Positions 35,885 through 44,171 of a stretch of 64,000 nt of DNA are shown piece after piece. This DNA is from Acetobacter suratthaniensis. Lineage in GTDB: Bacteria; Pseudomonadota; Alphaproteobacteria; Acetobacterales; Acetobacteraceae. Both the position numbers and the translations under genes were made by a program. Numbering within the stretch: the stretch's first letter is position 1; every line of letters starts with the position of its first letter. Under the pieces are notes generated by a model. That model searched no databases. It worked only from the letters and a program-made list of their open reading frames with translations, and had not been told where the DNA came from. Location: positions 1 to 64,000 of the forward strand of contig NZ_JAFVMG010000014.1 of assembly GCF_017377745.1 (NCBI RefSeq). Reading direction: 5' to 3'.

Positions 35885-37456
35885 ATGACCAGTCGTTCAT
35901 TCATATATGGACACACAGCAAAAGCGGTCGGTATCGCTGCTCTGGTCGGGTATTCCCTGACGGCTTATTCGCCCACTCATGCACAGGTCACAGGCCGTTT
36001 ACCCTCAGCTAAGCGCATCATGACTGACAGTGCGCCGCCAGAAAAAAATGCCTCACACGCTCTGGCAACTCTCTCCCCTGATACGCCGCCTATTCTTTTT
36101 GGCAGTCCGTATGATCGCTCCCCTGCCTCTTTGGGGATAACACGTCACGCACCAGCCCCTATACCCGACACACCTTTTATCCCCCCTTCCTTCAACGACT
36201 GGTTTGATCAGAAAACCATGACAGGAGATTGGGCGGGCGAGCGTATCCGCCTGCAGAATGAAGGCATTAACCTCTTTGGCCATTATCTTGAGGATAGCGC
36301 AGGCAACCCGGTAGGAGGCCGCGCCAGCACCGTGCGCTATGCCCATGAACTGGCACTCGGGGCAGATGTCAATTTCGCCCAGCTTACCGGGAAAAATATC
36401 GGTATTTTTCATGTGCTCCTGACAGAACGTGCAGGACTTGGTATCGGCCAGCAGCTTCCGACCCTGAACAGCCCGCAGGAAATCTTTGGCTCAGGAGAAA
36501 CGATCCGTTTTACACGCCTCTCTTTTGAGCGGCAGTTCGGGCGTTACGTTGATGCCGAAATCGGGTGGATCAATACCGAGAATGATTTTGCCCAATCCAC
36601 CATGCATTGGGGCATGAATCTATACTGTCAGTTTGAAACAAATGCTGTCTGCGGTATGCCTCAGGCATTGGCCAGCAATTCGGGCTATGGTTATTACCCA
36701 ACCGCTCACCCCGGTGCTTATGTGAAAATATTTCCGTTTGGCGATGAGCGCATGCTTGTCTCGGCGGGCATTTACAATGTTGACCCCACAATTTCAAACA
36801 CAGGCTATGCCTGGAAACTGGGGCTGCACGGAACCACGGGCGTCTATCTACCGTTCCAGATTGGCTGGCACTTTGGTGGAACAGATACACATGGAGCACT
36901 CCCTACAAACATCAAGTTTGGGGGGTATTGGGATACCTCCGAAGTTAATAATGTTTATAGCCAGTTCCAAGGTTTCCAGCCCTCGGGTGTTAATGTCGGC
37001 GCTCTGCCAATTGAAAAAATACGCGGTCGCTACGGCGGGTGGTTCGAAGGCGATCAGATGCTGCAACGCGATGCGGCTGACCCCAACCGCTCTACAGTCG
37101 CTTTCCTGTCCTTCACATGGGGCGATCCGCGAACGGCAATAGCGCCCTACTACATTACCTGGGGCATTGTACGTAAAGGCACGTTTAAAAACCGCCCGAA
37201 CGATACGTTCAGCATTGGTGGAAAATTCAACTTTGTTAATCCAAAACTTGGCATTTACGCAGCGGCCCTACAACAGCAGGGATACGGGGATATTTATAAG
37301 CCAAGCGGCGAACATGCTGGCGAAATCAACTATGGGTATCGCCCCTCCCCCTGGCTCACCCTTCGTCCGGGCCTACAGTATATCTGGCACCCCGGAGGCA
37401 CGAACCGTTACGCCAATGCCCTGCTTATCGACATGGAAATGGGTGTAACATTCTGA
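35885..37456 (+). CDS. oprB: OprB-family carbohydrate porin
   Basis: A 523-residue outer-membrane porin. A signal peptide (TAKAVGIAALVGYSLTAYSPTHA) is followed by a spacer and the OprB domain from TMTGDWAGERIRLQNEGINLFGHY to the C-terminal MGVTF with terminal Phe. OprB channels admit glucose and other sugars into the periplasm. It is the first gene of a unit with an exported aldose epimerase and the PQQ glucose dehydrogenase, which fits periplasmic glucose oxidation. Confidence 0.92.
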   Translation: MTSRSFIYGHTAKAVGIAALVGYSLTAYSPTHAQVTGRLPSAKRIMTDSAPPEKNASHALATLSPDTPPILFGSPYDRSPASLGITRHAPAPIPDTPFIPPSFNDWFDQKTMTGDWAGERIRLQNEGINLFGHYLEDSAGNPVGGRASTVRYAHELALGADVNFAQLTGKNIGIFHVLLTERAGLGIGQQLPTLNSPQEIFGSGETIRFTRLSFERQFGRYVDAEIGWINTENDFAQSTMHWGMNLYCQFETNAVCGMPQALASNSGYGYYPTAHPGAYVKIFPFGDERMLVSAGIYNVDPTISNTGYAWKLGLHGTTGVYLPFQIGWHFGGTDTHGALPTNIKFGGYWDTSEVNNVYSQFQGFQPSGVNVGALPIEKIRGRYGGWFEGDQMLQRDAADPNRSTVAFLSFTWGDPRTAIAPYYITWGIVRKGTFKNRPNDTFSIGGKFNFVNPKLGIYAAALQQQGYGDIYKPSGEHAGEINYGYRPSPWLTLRPGLQYIWHPGGTNRYANALLIDMEMGVTF

Positions 37457-37502
37457 TGCACGGCATCCTGTTATCCCTTTCGTTCACGGCAAGAGAAACA
37501 CG

Positions 37503-38675
37503 ATGATGAAACAATATCTTTTCCGCCATCGCTTACTGAGCCACATCGCTCTGGCAGGGGTGGCCACATCGCTCTGTTTTGGCGCGGCACTCGCTTCGCC
37601 CAAAGTATCTGTCGCCCCATGGGGAAAACTCCCGGATGGACGCAAGATCGAAATCATTACCCTGAAGAATGACCATAATATAACAGTAAAAATCATAACC
37701 TATGGCGGCATTATCCAGTCGATAGAAACACCGGATCGTTCTGGCCAGATTGGCGATATTGTACTCGGGTTTAAAACACTGGATGGTTATGCCATCGACT
37801 CAGCCAAAGGTGGTCTGTTTTTTGGTGCCATAATAGGCCGTTACGCAAACAGGATTGCAAAAGGCACGTTTACACTTGATGGCAAAACATACCATATCGC
37901 CATAACAGCCCCACCAAACGCCCTGCATGGTGGTAAAACAGGTTTTGACAAGAAAGTCTGGACGCTCTCGGGACATCATGCTGACAGCAAGGCGGCCTAT
38001 GCCTCACTTTCTCTCGTATCGCCCGATGGAGACGAAGGTTTCCCCGGAAAATTAACCACACAAGTCACATATAGCCTTGATAACACCAATGCCCTGACCT
38101 TGCATTATCAGGCCACCACAGATGCTCCAACAGTTCTTAACCTGACCAACCACACTTACTGGAACCTCAACGGTGAAGGTTCTGGGTCAATTGCCCCAGA
38201 AATATTACAGATCGAAGCCACCCGTTATACACCAACAGACGAGACTTCGATCCCTACGGGAGAAATCGCCTCCGTAGCGGGGACACCTCTTGATTTTACC
38301 AAACCCCATGCCATTGGCGATCGCCTGCGGGATTCCTTTCCACAGATGATGTACGCACGCGGATACGACCAGAACTGGGTTATCAACGGCCCAGCCAACC
38401 AAACCCCAAGACTAGCTGCGCAGATTTACGATCCGCGTTCAGGACGATCGATGGATGTCCTGACAAACCAGCCCGGCCTGCAGGTTTATACATCTAATTC
38501 ACTGGATGGAGGCTATGCCGGGATTTCCGGAAAAGCCTATCGGCAGACTGACGCCATTGCGTTTGAAGCCGAGCATTATCCCGACAGCCCTAACCATCCG
38601 ACTTTTCCCACAACAGAACTGCGGCCCGGCCAGACATTCGATTACACGACGCTCTACCGGTTTTCCCGCAAATGA
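37503..38675 (+). CDS. galM: Exported aldose 1-epimerase (mutarotase)
   Basis: A 390-residue protein with a signal peptide (HIALAGVATSLCFGAALA-SPK) and a GalM fold: GRYANRIAKGTF, ALHGGKTGFDKKVW with a catalytic His, LTNHTYWNLNGEG, and FEAEHYPDSPNHPTFP with the catalytic Glu. It interconverts alpha and beta anomers of hexoses, here in the periplasm. Glucose dehydrogenase uses the beta anomer, so a mutarotase between the porin and the dehydrogenase speeds supply of its substrate. The start is one of two adjacent ATGs (37503 or 37506). Confidence 0.93.
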   Translation: MMKQYLFRHRLLSHIALAGVATSLCFGAALASPKVSVAPWGKLPDGRKIEIITLKNDHNITVKIITYGGIIQSIETPDRSGQIGDIVLGFKTLDGYAIDSAKGGLFFGAIIGRYANRIAKGTFTLDGKTYHIAITAPPNALHGGKTGFDKKVWTLSGHHADSKAAYASLSLVSPDGDEGFPGKLTTQVTYSLDNTNALTLHYQATTDAPTVLNLTNHTYWNLNGEGSGSIAPEILQIEATRYTPTDETSIPTGEIASVAGTPLDFTKPHAIGDRLRDSFPQMMYARGYDQNWVINGPANQTPRLAAQIYDPRSGRSMDVLTNQPGLQVYTSNSLDGGYAGISGKAYRQTDAIAFEAEHYPDSPNHPTFPTTELRPGQTFDYTTLYRFSRK

Positions 38676-38763
38676 CGGCCTCGCTTAACATTATGACAGG
38701 CTCGGCCTTCAGCAGCGCTCGACAGCCGACCCTTTTCTCCACATCTGCACTTTTGGAGACGAT

Positions 38764-41205
38764 ATGACCACGCTCCCTCGCGCATCAATACCGGTTGTGC
38801 TGACGGCATTACTCGTCGCGCTGACCGGCCTCGGCCTTACCATTGGTGGGGCATGGCTTTTACGCTACGGTGACACGCCCTATTATCTGCTCTGCGGCCT
38901 TGCCATGCTGGCGAGCGCTGTCCTTCTTTACCGCAGAAAACCTGCTGCTTTATGGGTTTACACTGCCATTACGCTGGGCAGCCTTATATGGGCCATAGCG
39001 GAAGCCGGTCTCGATTTCTGGTCGCTGCTACCCCGCAGTGATGCCATTGTCATTATTGGCCTCCTGCTTCTCATGCCTTTCATTACCCGCCCCTTGGGCG
39101 CCAGCCGTACCACTATTGCCCCGCTAGGGCTTAGTCTTCTGCTCTCGGTTCTCGTCGTTGCATTTTCCACAACGCGAGATCCCTACTCGTTTAATGGTAA
39201 ACTGCCGACAGATATTGCCAATGCCTCTCCAGGTGACGCGACAGCACTCTCCGATACAGAATGGCATGACTGGGGCCGCACCCAGTTCGGCAACCGTTTT
39301 TCGCCCCTGAAACAGATTAACGCGTCAAACGTCAACGCACTAAAAATCGCATGGATTATGCGAACGGGCGACCTCAAAACCAAAAATGACCCGGGCGAGA
39401 CAACGAATGAAGCCACGCCCGTCATGGCCAACGGAACCCTTTATCTCTGCTCCACCCACCAGAAGCTCTTTGCCGTTGATGCAGCGGATGGAAAAACCAA
39501 ATGGGTTTTTGACCCTCATCTTTACGTCAACCCCGGTTTCCAGCACCTGACCTGCCGTGGCGTTACTTACCATGCAACGCCTGCCAATGCCGTTACAATC
39601 GATGGCAAGCCTGCGCCAGCCGAGTGCCCCCGCCGTATTTTTCTACCCACAAATGATGGCCGTCTCTTTGCCATTAATGCGGACGATGGCTCCCCCTGCC
39701 CCAGCTTTGGCCAAAACGGCGAACTGGATCTGCGCGAAGAAGGCATGCCTTTCACAACAGTAGGTGAGTGGCAAGGCACATCTCCCCCCGTTGTTACTGA
39801 CCGCCTTGTTATTCAGTCAGGTGCTGTAACCGACAATGGTTCGGTGCATGAACCCTCTGGTGTAACCCGCGCTTTTGATCTCTATACGGGTAAACTCGTT
39901 TGGGTTTTTGACCCCGGCAATCCTGATCCCAACCAATTACCCGGACCGGATCACAAGTTTGTTCCGAACTCACCCAACTCATGGATTACCTCATCCTACG
40001 ATGCGGCTCTGAATCAGATCTACATCCCAACCGGCGTGCAAACACCTGACCAATGGGGCGGCAACAGGGATCAATATTCTGAACGATATGCATCTGGTAT
40101 TCTGGCCCTCAACGCGGATACTGGCAAACTCGTCTGGTTCTATCAGACTGTCCATCATGATCTGTGGGACATGGATGTTCCCTCGCAGCCAAGCCTTGTG
40201 GATATCAAGCAAAAAGACGGTACCGTTATTCCGACCCTGTATGCACCGACCAAAACCGGCAATATCTTTGTACTGGATCGTCGTACAGGCAAGCTGGTTG
40301 TATCGGCTCCTGAACTACCCGTCCCGCAGGGGGCCGCTCCGGGAGATCACACCTCCCCCACGCAGCCTTTTTCTGATCTCTCCCTTCGACCCAAGGCTCT
40401 GCTAACCGGTGCCGATATGTGGGGCGGCACACTGTTTGATCAACTGATCTGCCGCATTGCCTTCCACCAATTACGTTATCAGGGAACATTCACTCCCCCA
40501 TCCACTCAGGGCACGCTTGTTTTCCCCGGTAACCTCGGCATTTTTGAATGGGGCGGTCTGGCGGTTGACCCGCAACGCCAGATTGCCGTCGCGGATACGC
40601 TTTCACTCCCCTTTGTCTCCCGTCTTGTGCCACGAGGCCCGAACAACCCGCTCTGGCCCCCGAAAGAGGGAGCCGTAGGCAGTGGAGGAGAAAGTGGTTT
40701 ACAACATAATTACGGCGCGCCTTACGCCGTCGAAATCAGCCCCTTTGTCGATCCCGTTCTGGCCAAGGTGGGCCTGAACCTTCCATGCCGTAACCCACCT
40801 TGGGGCTACATGGTTGGGCTTGACCTCTCTACCAACACGGTGGTTTGGCAGCATCGCAATGGCACCATACAAAACAGCCTGTATGGCAGTTCCGTGCCAC
40901 TCACCATGCCACCCGTTAAAATTGGTGTGCCAGCCCTTGCCGGCCCCCTGATTACTGCTGGCAATGTGGCATTTCTTACCGGGTCGATGGATTATTATAT
41001 CCGTGCTTATGACGTCACCACGGGACAGACATTGTGGCAGCAACCTCTACCTGCCGGCGGGCAGTCTACCCCCATGACCTATTCTATCAATGGCAAACAG
41101 TACGTGGTGTCTTATGTTGGGGGGCATGGTTCATTTCCAACCAAACTGGGTGATTATCTGATCGCATGGACACTGCCAGAAGCAGCGGACAGTCAGAAAA
41201 AATAA
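38764..41205 (+). CDS. gcd: Membrane-bound PQQ-dependent glucose dehydrogenase
   Basis: An 813-residue quinoprotein. The first 140 residues contain about five membrane helices, as in E. coli Gcd; the rest is an eight-bladed propeller in the periplasm (WGRTQFGNRFSPLKQIN, FVPNSPNSWITSSYDAALNQIYIP, VHHDLWDMDVPSQPSLVD, and the late MTYSINGKQYVVSYVGGHGSF). It oxidises glucose to gluconolactone in the periplasm and passes electrons to ubiquinone. GGAG lies 5 nt before the ATG. A strong terminator follows at 41254-41297. Related quinoprotein sugar or polyol dehydrogenases are the alternative, but length and the membrane part fit Gcd. Confidence 0.93.
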   Translation: MTTLPRASIPVVLTALLVALTGLGLTIGGAWLLRYGDTPYYLLCGLAMLASAVLLYRRKPAALWVYTAITLGSLIWAIAEAGLDFWSLLPRSDAIVIIGLLLLMPFITRPLGASRTTIAPLGLSLLLSVLVVAFSTTRDPYSFNGKLPTDIANASPGDATALSDTEWHDWGRTQFGNRFSPLKQINASNVNALKIAWIMRTGDLKTKNDPGETTNEATPVMANGTLYLCSTHQKLFAVDAADGKTKWVFDPHLYVNPGFQHLTCRGVTYHATPANAVTIDGKPAPAECPRRIFLPTNDGRLFAINADDGSPCPSFGQNGELDLREEGMPFTTVGEWQGTSPPVVTDRLVIQSGAVTDNGSVHEPSGVTRAFDLYTGKLVWVFDPGNPDPNQLPGPDHKFVPNSPNSWITSSYDAALNQIYIPTGVQTPDQWGGNRDQYSERYASGILALNADTGKLVWFYQTVHHDLWDMDVPSQPSLVDIKQKDGTVIPTLYAPTKTGNIFVLDRRTGKLVVSAPELPVPQGAAPGDHTSPTQPFSDLSLRPKALLTGADMWGGTLFDQLICRIAFHQLRYQGTFTPPSTQGTLVFPGNLGIFEWGGLAVDPQRQIAVADTLSLPFVSRLVPRGPNNPLWPPKEGAVGSGGESGLQHNYGAPYAVEISPFVDPVLAKVGLNLPCRNPPWGYMVGLDLSTNTVVWQHRNGTIQNSLYGSSVPLTMPPVKIGVPALAGPLITAGNVAFLTGSMDYYIRAYDVTTGQTLWQQPLPAGGQSTPMTYSINGKQYVVSYVGGHGSFPTKLGDYLIAWTLPEAADSQKK

Positions 41206-41253
41206 TCTTCTGCCCCTTGATCCACGGCCCTTTTGGATAGACCGGCTTATGAT

Positions 41254-41297
41254 CCGTCTGTTCTGGCGTTAAAAACCAGACCAGACGGCATTTTTTT
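41254..41297 (+). terminator. Rho-independent terminator of the glucose-oxidation unit
   Basis: A 13-bp stem with a single mismatch (41254-41266 with 41276-41288), a 9-nt loop, and CATTTTTTT immediately after it. This is the best classical terminator in the window and separates glucose dehydrogenase from the cysE-encapsulin unit. Confidence 0.9.
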
Positions 41298-41696
41298 ACG
41301 CATCAGGATCGCTCTGCCGAGACAATATCAATCCACAGGAAAATATCGTAATTTTTGTTATTAAAAAATAAACAACACATTCATGTCGTTGGTTGTTGAC
41401 GCGGGAGCATTTTAATGTCCCAATGCGCGTGTGGTTCAGAAAGGACACACGAACATGAAAAGCCAGAAGGCAAACAGGGCAATAGCTCAGTGGGGTAACA
41501 AACACACTCTGGGCCGATGTAGGGCTGCAGGCTGCGGTCAATAACGCCGCTTTTCCTGACCTGAAACTGGCACCACCAGCCAGCCGCCTTCCTGTGCGAT
41601 AAGGGCAGTCTAAAATGCCTCAATTCAATCAAACATTTTTTGGAAAACGATCCGTTCGTCAATTACGCGTCATTCCACTTCCATCAGGAGGCGGAC
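41298..41696 (+). promoter_or_regulatory. Long leader region of the cysE-encapsulin unit
   Basis: About 400 bp between the glucose dehydrogenase terminator and the cysE start. It contains short frames with Cys codons (41415-41498 and 41455-41544) and mutually exclusive weak pairings near 41534-41562 (GCGG with CCGC, or GGTCA with TGACC). This layout would suit attenuation by cysteine, but no strong terminator with T-run is visible, so the proposal is tentative. An unidentified promoter must lie upstream of 41400. Confidence 0.4.
41415..41498 (+). CDS. Possible 27-residue leader peptide with early Cys-Ala-Cys
   Basis: The frame MSQCACGSERTHEHE... runs from ATG at 41415 to TAA at 41496-41498 and has GGGAG 7 nt upstream, a better ribosome site than most genes here. 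Cys4 and Cys6 are encoded by TGC and TGT. Its position upstream of cysE, which makes the cysteine precursor, suggests a translated leader that senses Cys-tRNA supply. A second short frame (41455-41544), also with a Shine-Dalgarno and two Cys, overlaps it. Neither has known homologues that I recognise. Confidence 0.35.
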   Translation: MSQCACGSERTHEHEKPEGKQGNSSVG

Positions 41697-42611
41697 ATGG
41701 AGGCACGCGTGCTTGACAGGGCGCTCCCTGCAACAGCCGAACGATCTTCTGCCCCTTTGAGCTATTCCGTGACCAAACAGACGCATTCCATACCCTCCGC
41801 CAACACCCCATGGGCTGGCACCAGTCTGGCCGATGGGCTGTGGCAACACCTGCAGCAGGAAGCACAAGAGCAGACTGATGCAGTGCTGGCACCGTTATTG
41901 CGGGATATTGTTCTGGAGCAGGCTAACCTGGGTCACGCGCTTTCACGCCTGATTGCCCGGAAGTTTGCAGATGAACAAATTCACAAGCAGGCACTGGAAG
42001 AACTGGTACGATCATTTTTCTTGGCTTGCCCGCAAGCTCTAGAAAGCGTGGCCGCAGACTTGCACTCAATCCGCCAGCGCGATCCAGCGGTGACGGAATA
42101 CCTGACACCTCTTCTGTTCTTCAAAGGTTTTCAGGCGGTGCAGGCCCATCGGGTCGCTCACTGGCTCTGGCAGGAAAAACGGCGCGCCCTTGCACACTGC
42201 ATTCAGGGGCGGGCTTCAGAGCTTTTCGCTGTCGATATTCATCCCGGCGCAGTTCTGGGGCAAAGGATCATGTTCGATCACGGAACAGGTATTGTCGTGG
42301 GTGAAACCGCTGTGATCGAAGATGACGTGGCATTACTCCAGAATGTCACTCTCGGTGGCACTGGCAAGGAAAGTGGAGACCGTCATCCCAAGATCCGTCG
42401 CGGCGTATTGATTGGCACCGGCGCGAAAATACTCGGCAATATCGAAATTGGCGAAGGCGCAAAAATCGGGGCGGGCGCTATTGTCATAAAGCCGGTTGAG
42501 CCCTTTACCACCGTTGTCGGCAATCCGGCGCGTGCGGTGGGGCCACGGCATACCAACCTCCCTTCCCTGACAATGGATCAAAGTCTGCCGGCATTGAATT
42601 ACGTGATCTAG
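41697..42611 (+). CDS. cysE: Serine O-acetyltransferase
   Basis: A 304-residue CysE. The helical N-terminal domain includes DIVLEQANLGHALSRLIARKF, and the hexapeptide left-handed beta helix begins at VDIHPGAVLGQRIMFDHGTGIV, with catalytic Asp180 and His195, and NVTLGGTGKESGDRHPKI. It makes O-acetylserine, the carbon acceptor for sulfide in cysteine synthesis. The last residue is Ile (NYVI), as needed for CysK binding in the cysteine synthase complex. The ATG at 41697 has GGAGG 5 nt upstream; an in-frame TTG at 41640 is rejected. It precedes the encapsulin and desulfurase genes, a common family 2 encapsulin neighbour. Confidence 0.93.
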   Translation: MEARVLDRALPATAERSSAPLSYSVTKQTHSIPSANTPWAGTSLADGLWQHLQQEAQEQTDAVLAPLLRDIVLEQANLGHALSRLIARKFADEQIHKQALEELVRSFFLACPQALESVAADLHSIRQRDPAVTEYLTPLLFFKGFQAVQAHRVAHWLWQEKRRALAHCIQGRASELFAVDIHPGAVLGQRIMFDHGTGIVVGETAVIEDDVALLQNVTLGGTGKESGDRHPKIRRGVLIGTGAKILGNIEIGEGAKIGAGAIVIKPVEPFTTVVGNPARAVGPRHTNLPSLTMDQSLPALNYVI

Positions 42612-42663
42612 CCACGTGATCGTTGCCTGTTGTTTCTCCTTTAATGCAAGGGAAGAAAACAAC

Positions 42664-42720
42664 ATGTCGCACAGTATTTCGTCTGCATCGCTTGCACATC
42701 CCTCCTCTGATCGATGTTGA
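42664..42720 (+). CDS. Possible 18-residue leader peptide ending in Cys
   Basis: Between cysE and the encapsulin gene, a frame from ATG 42664 to TGA 42718-42720 encodes an 18-residue, Ser-rich peptide ending in Asp-Arg-Cys. AGGGAAG lies 8 nt upstream. A Cys codon just before the stop is reminiscent of cysteine-responsive leader peptides in other bacteria. The 189-bp gap is long for an operon, which leaves room for regulation. Confidence 0.3.
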   Translation: MSHSISSASLAHPSSDRC

Positions 42721-42800
42721 TAAGCAGAACAATAGACTGACGTTTTGTCGCAAAAATATTCTCACGCGCCCTCACTGGGCATAAGCAAGAGTAAAAAATC

Positions 42801-44171
42801 ATGACATCCATCGCGCCTGTATCTTCTTCAGGGCCGACCGCGCTCGACCGCAACCTGTCAGCCCGCCAGCTTTCTACTGCCCATGTTACGCGTGTCCAGA
42901 ATCTTGAGCGCACGCCCCGCTGGCTGCATCGGCTGCTACCATGGGTTAATGTGGGAGGCGGTGTATTCCGCGTGAACCGTCGGCGTATTCTCGCTCCCCA
43001 GTTTGGTGGCTTTACCTTTTCGGGTGATGGTGCGCAGGCCCGCCTTGTTTCTGAAAGCTTCCGCTCCCTGCCAGGTCTGGCGGGAACCGATGAAAAACAG
43101 CTTGCCGATCTGGCAAGTGCCTTTGAAACCCGCCTTGTACGTGCAGGCGAAGTACTGACTGACCCGACTGCTTTTGTCGTGGTGGCATCGGGTAGTATTG
43201 AAGAGCTCGGGCAAGGCTCTGGCGGACGCCCGGTGCGCCGCTCTCTGGCCGGGAGCGGCCAATATATCCGCCCGGCCCAGAGCGCTGAGGCACGCCTGCG
43301 GGTGTTGACCGACAGCACCGTATTCATTCTACCCCGCGACATTGCGGCACGCTTTCCATGGCTGGAAGAAAAACTGTCGTCCATCGTAACGGAAGTCGAT
43401 GGCAAGCGGATCAATGCCTATGGTGAGGCCGCCATTGATGTGCTGGAAAGTGTCGATGGCGAACAGCGTCTGCCAACAACTTTTGTGGATTATCAGGATC
43501 ATCCGCGGGAATATTATCTGCATACCCTGCAAACGGTGCTGAGAACACACACACGTATTACCGACCTGTACAGCAATGAATATGATCAGCTACGCGAACA
43601 GGTGCGCGTAGTTATAGATGTCATTCGTGAACGGGAAGAATGGGAACTGCTCAACAACCCTGAATTCGGCCTTCTCAACGAAACACCTCCAGCCCAGCGC
43701 GTTCCCACACGGAGCGGCCCGCCAACCCCAGACGATCTGGATGAACTGATTGCCCGTGTGTGGAAGCGCCCTGCATTTTTCGTCGCACACCCCAAGGCGA
43801 TTGCTGCATTTGGACGGGAGGCAACACGCCGTGGTGTGCCGCCCGCAACCGTAACGCTGTTTGGCTCACCCTTCCTGACATGGCGCGGCCTGCCACTGAT
43901 TCCTTCAGACAAAATCCCCGTTTCTCAATCCGGAGAAACCTCGATCCTGCTGCTACGCACAGGGGCAGAAGAACAGGGGGTGATCGGCCTGCATAATACC
44001 GGCATTACCGGCGAGGTCGAACCGGGGCTTTCTGTCCGTTACAGTGGCACGGATCAGCATTCCGTCGCCTCTCATCTGATTACCCGGTATTTCTCGGCCG
44101 CGGTGCTGGTCGAAGATGCAATCGCCCGTCTCGATCATGTTCTTGTCGGAAACTATCATGACTATACCTGA
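42801..44171 (+). CDS. Family 2B encapsulin shell protein
   Basis: The 456-residue protein has the HK97-type encapsulin fold of family 2. The N-terminal arm shows the SrpI-like signature TPRWLHRLLPWVNVGGGVFRVNRRR (38-62, quoted in part). A cyclic-nucleotide-binding-like beta roll lies at about 88-195 (FETRLVRAGEVLT, RLRVLTDSTVFILPRDI), which defines subfamily 2B, and the shell fold continues with FVDYQDHPREYYLHTLQ to the end. Subunits should self-assemble into an icosahedral compartment about 25-30 nm across. Its 3' end overlaps the desulfurase gene by 14 nt, so shell and cargo are translationally coupled. Encapsulated desulfurases have been linked to elemental sulfur storage. Canonical cNMP-binding residues (a G-E, R-A phosphate cassette) are not obvious. 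Confidence 0.88.
   Translation: MTSIAPVSSSGPTALDRNLSARQLSTAHVTRVQNLERTPRWLHRLLPWVNVGGGVFRVNRRRILAPQFGGFTFSGDGAQARLVSESFRSLPGLAGTDEKQLADLASAFETRLVRAGEVLTDPTAFVVVASGSIEELGQGSGGRPVRRSLAGSGQYIRPAQSAEARLRVLTDSTVFILPRDIAARFPWLEEKLSSIVTEVDGKRINAYGEAAIDVLESVDGEQRLPTTFVDYQDHPREYYLHTLQTVLRTHTRITDLYSNEYDQLREQVRVVIDVIREREEWELLNNPEFGLLNETPPAQRVPTRSGPPTPDDLDELIARVWKRPAFFVAHPKAIAAFGREATRRGVPPATVTLFGSPFLTWRGLPLIPSDKIPVSQSGETSILLLRTGAEEQGVIGLHNTGITGEVEPGLSVRYSGTDQHSVASHLITRYFSAAVLVEDAIARLDHVLVGNYHDYT

Noticed and set aside
41480-41550. A tRNA-like stretch (TAGCTCAGTGGGGTA resembles a D-arm)
   Set aside because: The D-stem is not closed by GAGC, no anticodon stem follows, and no GGTTCRA T-arm is present. The similarity is limited to about 15 bases.
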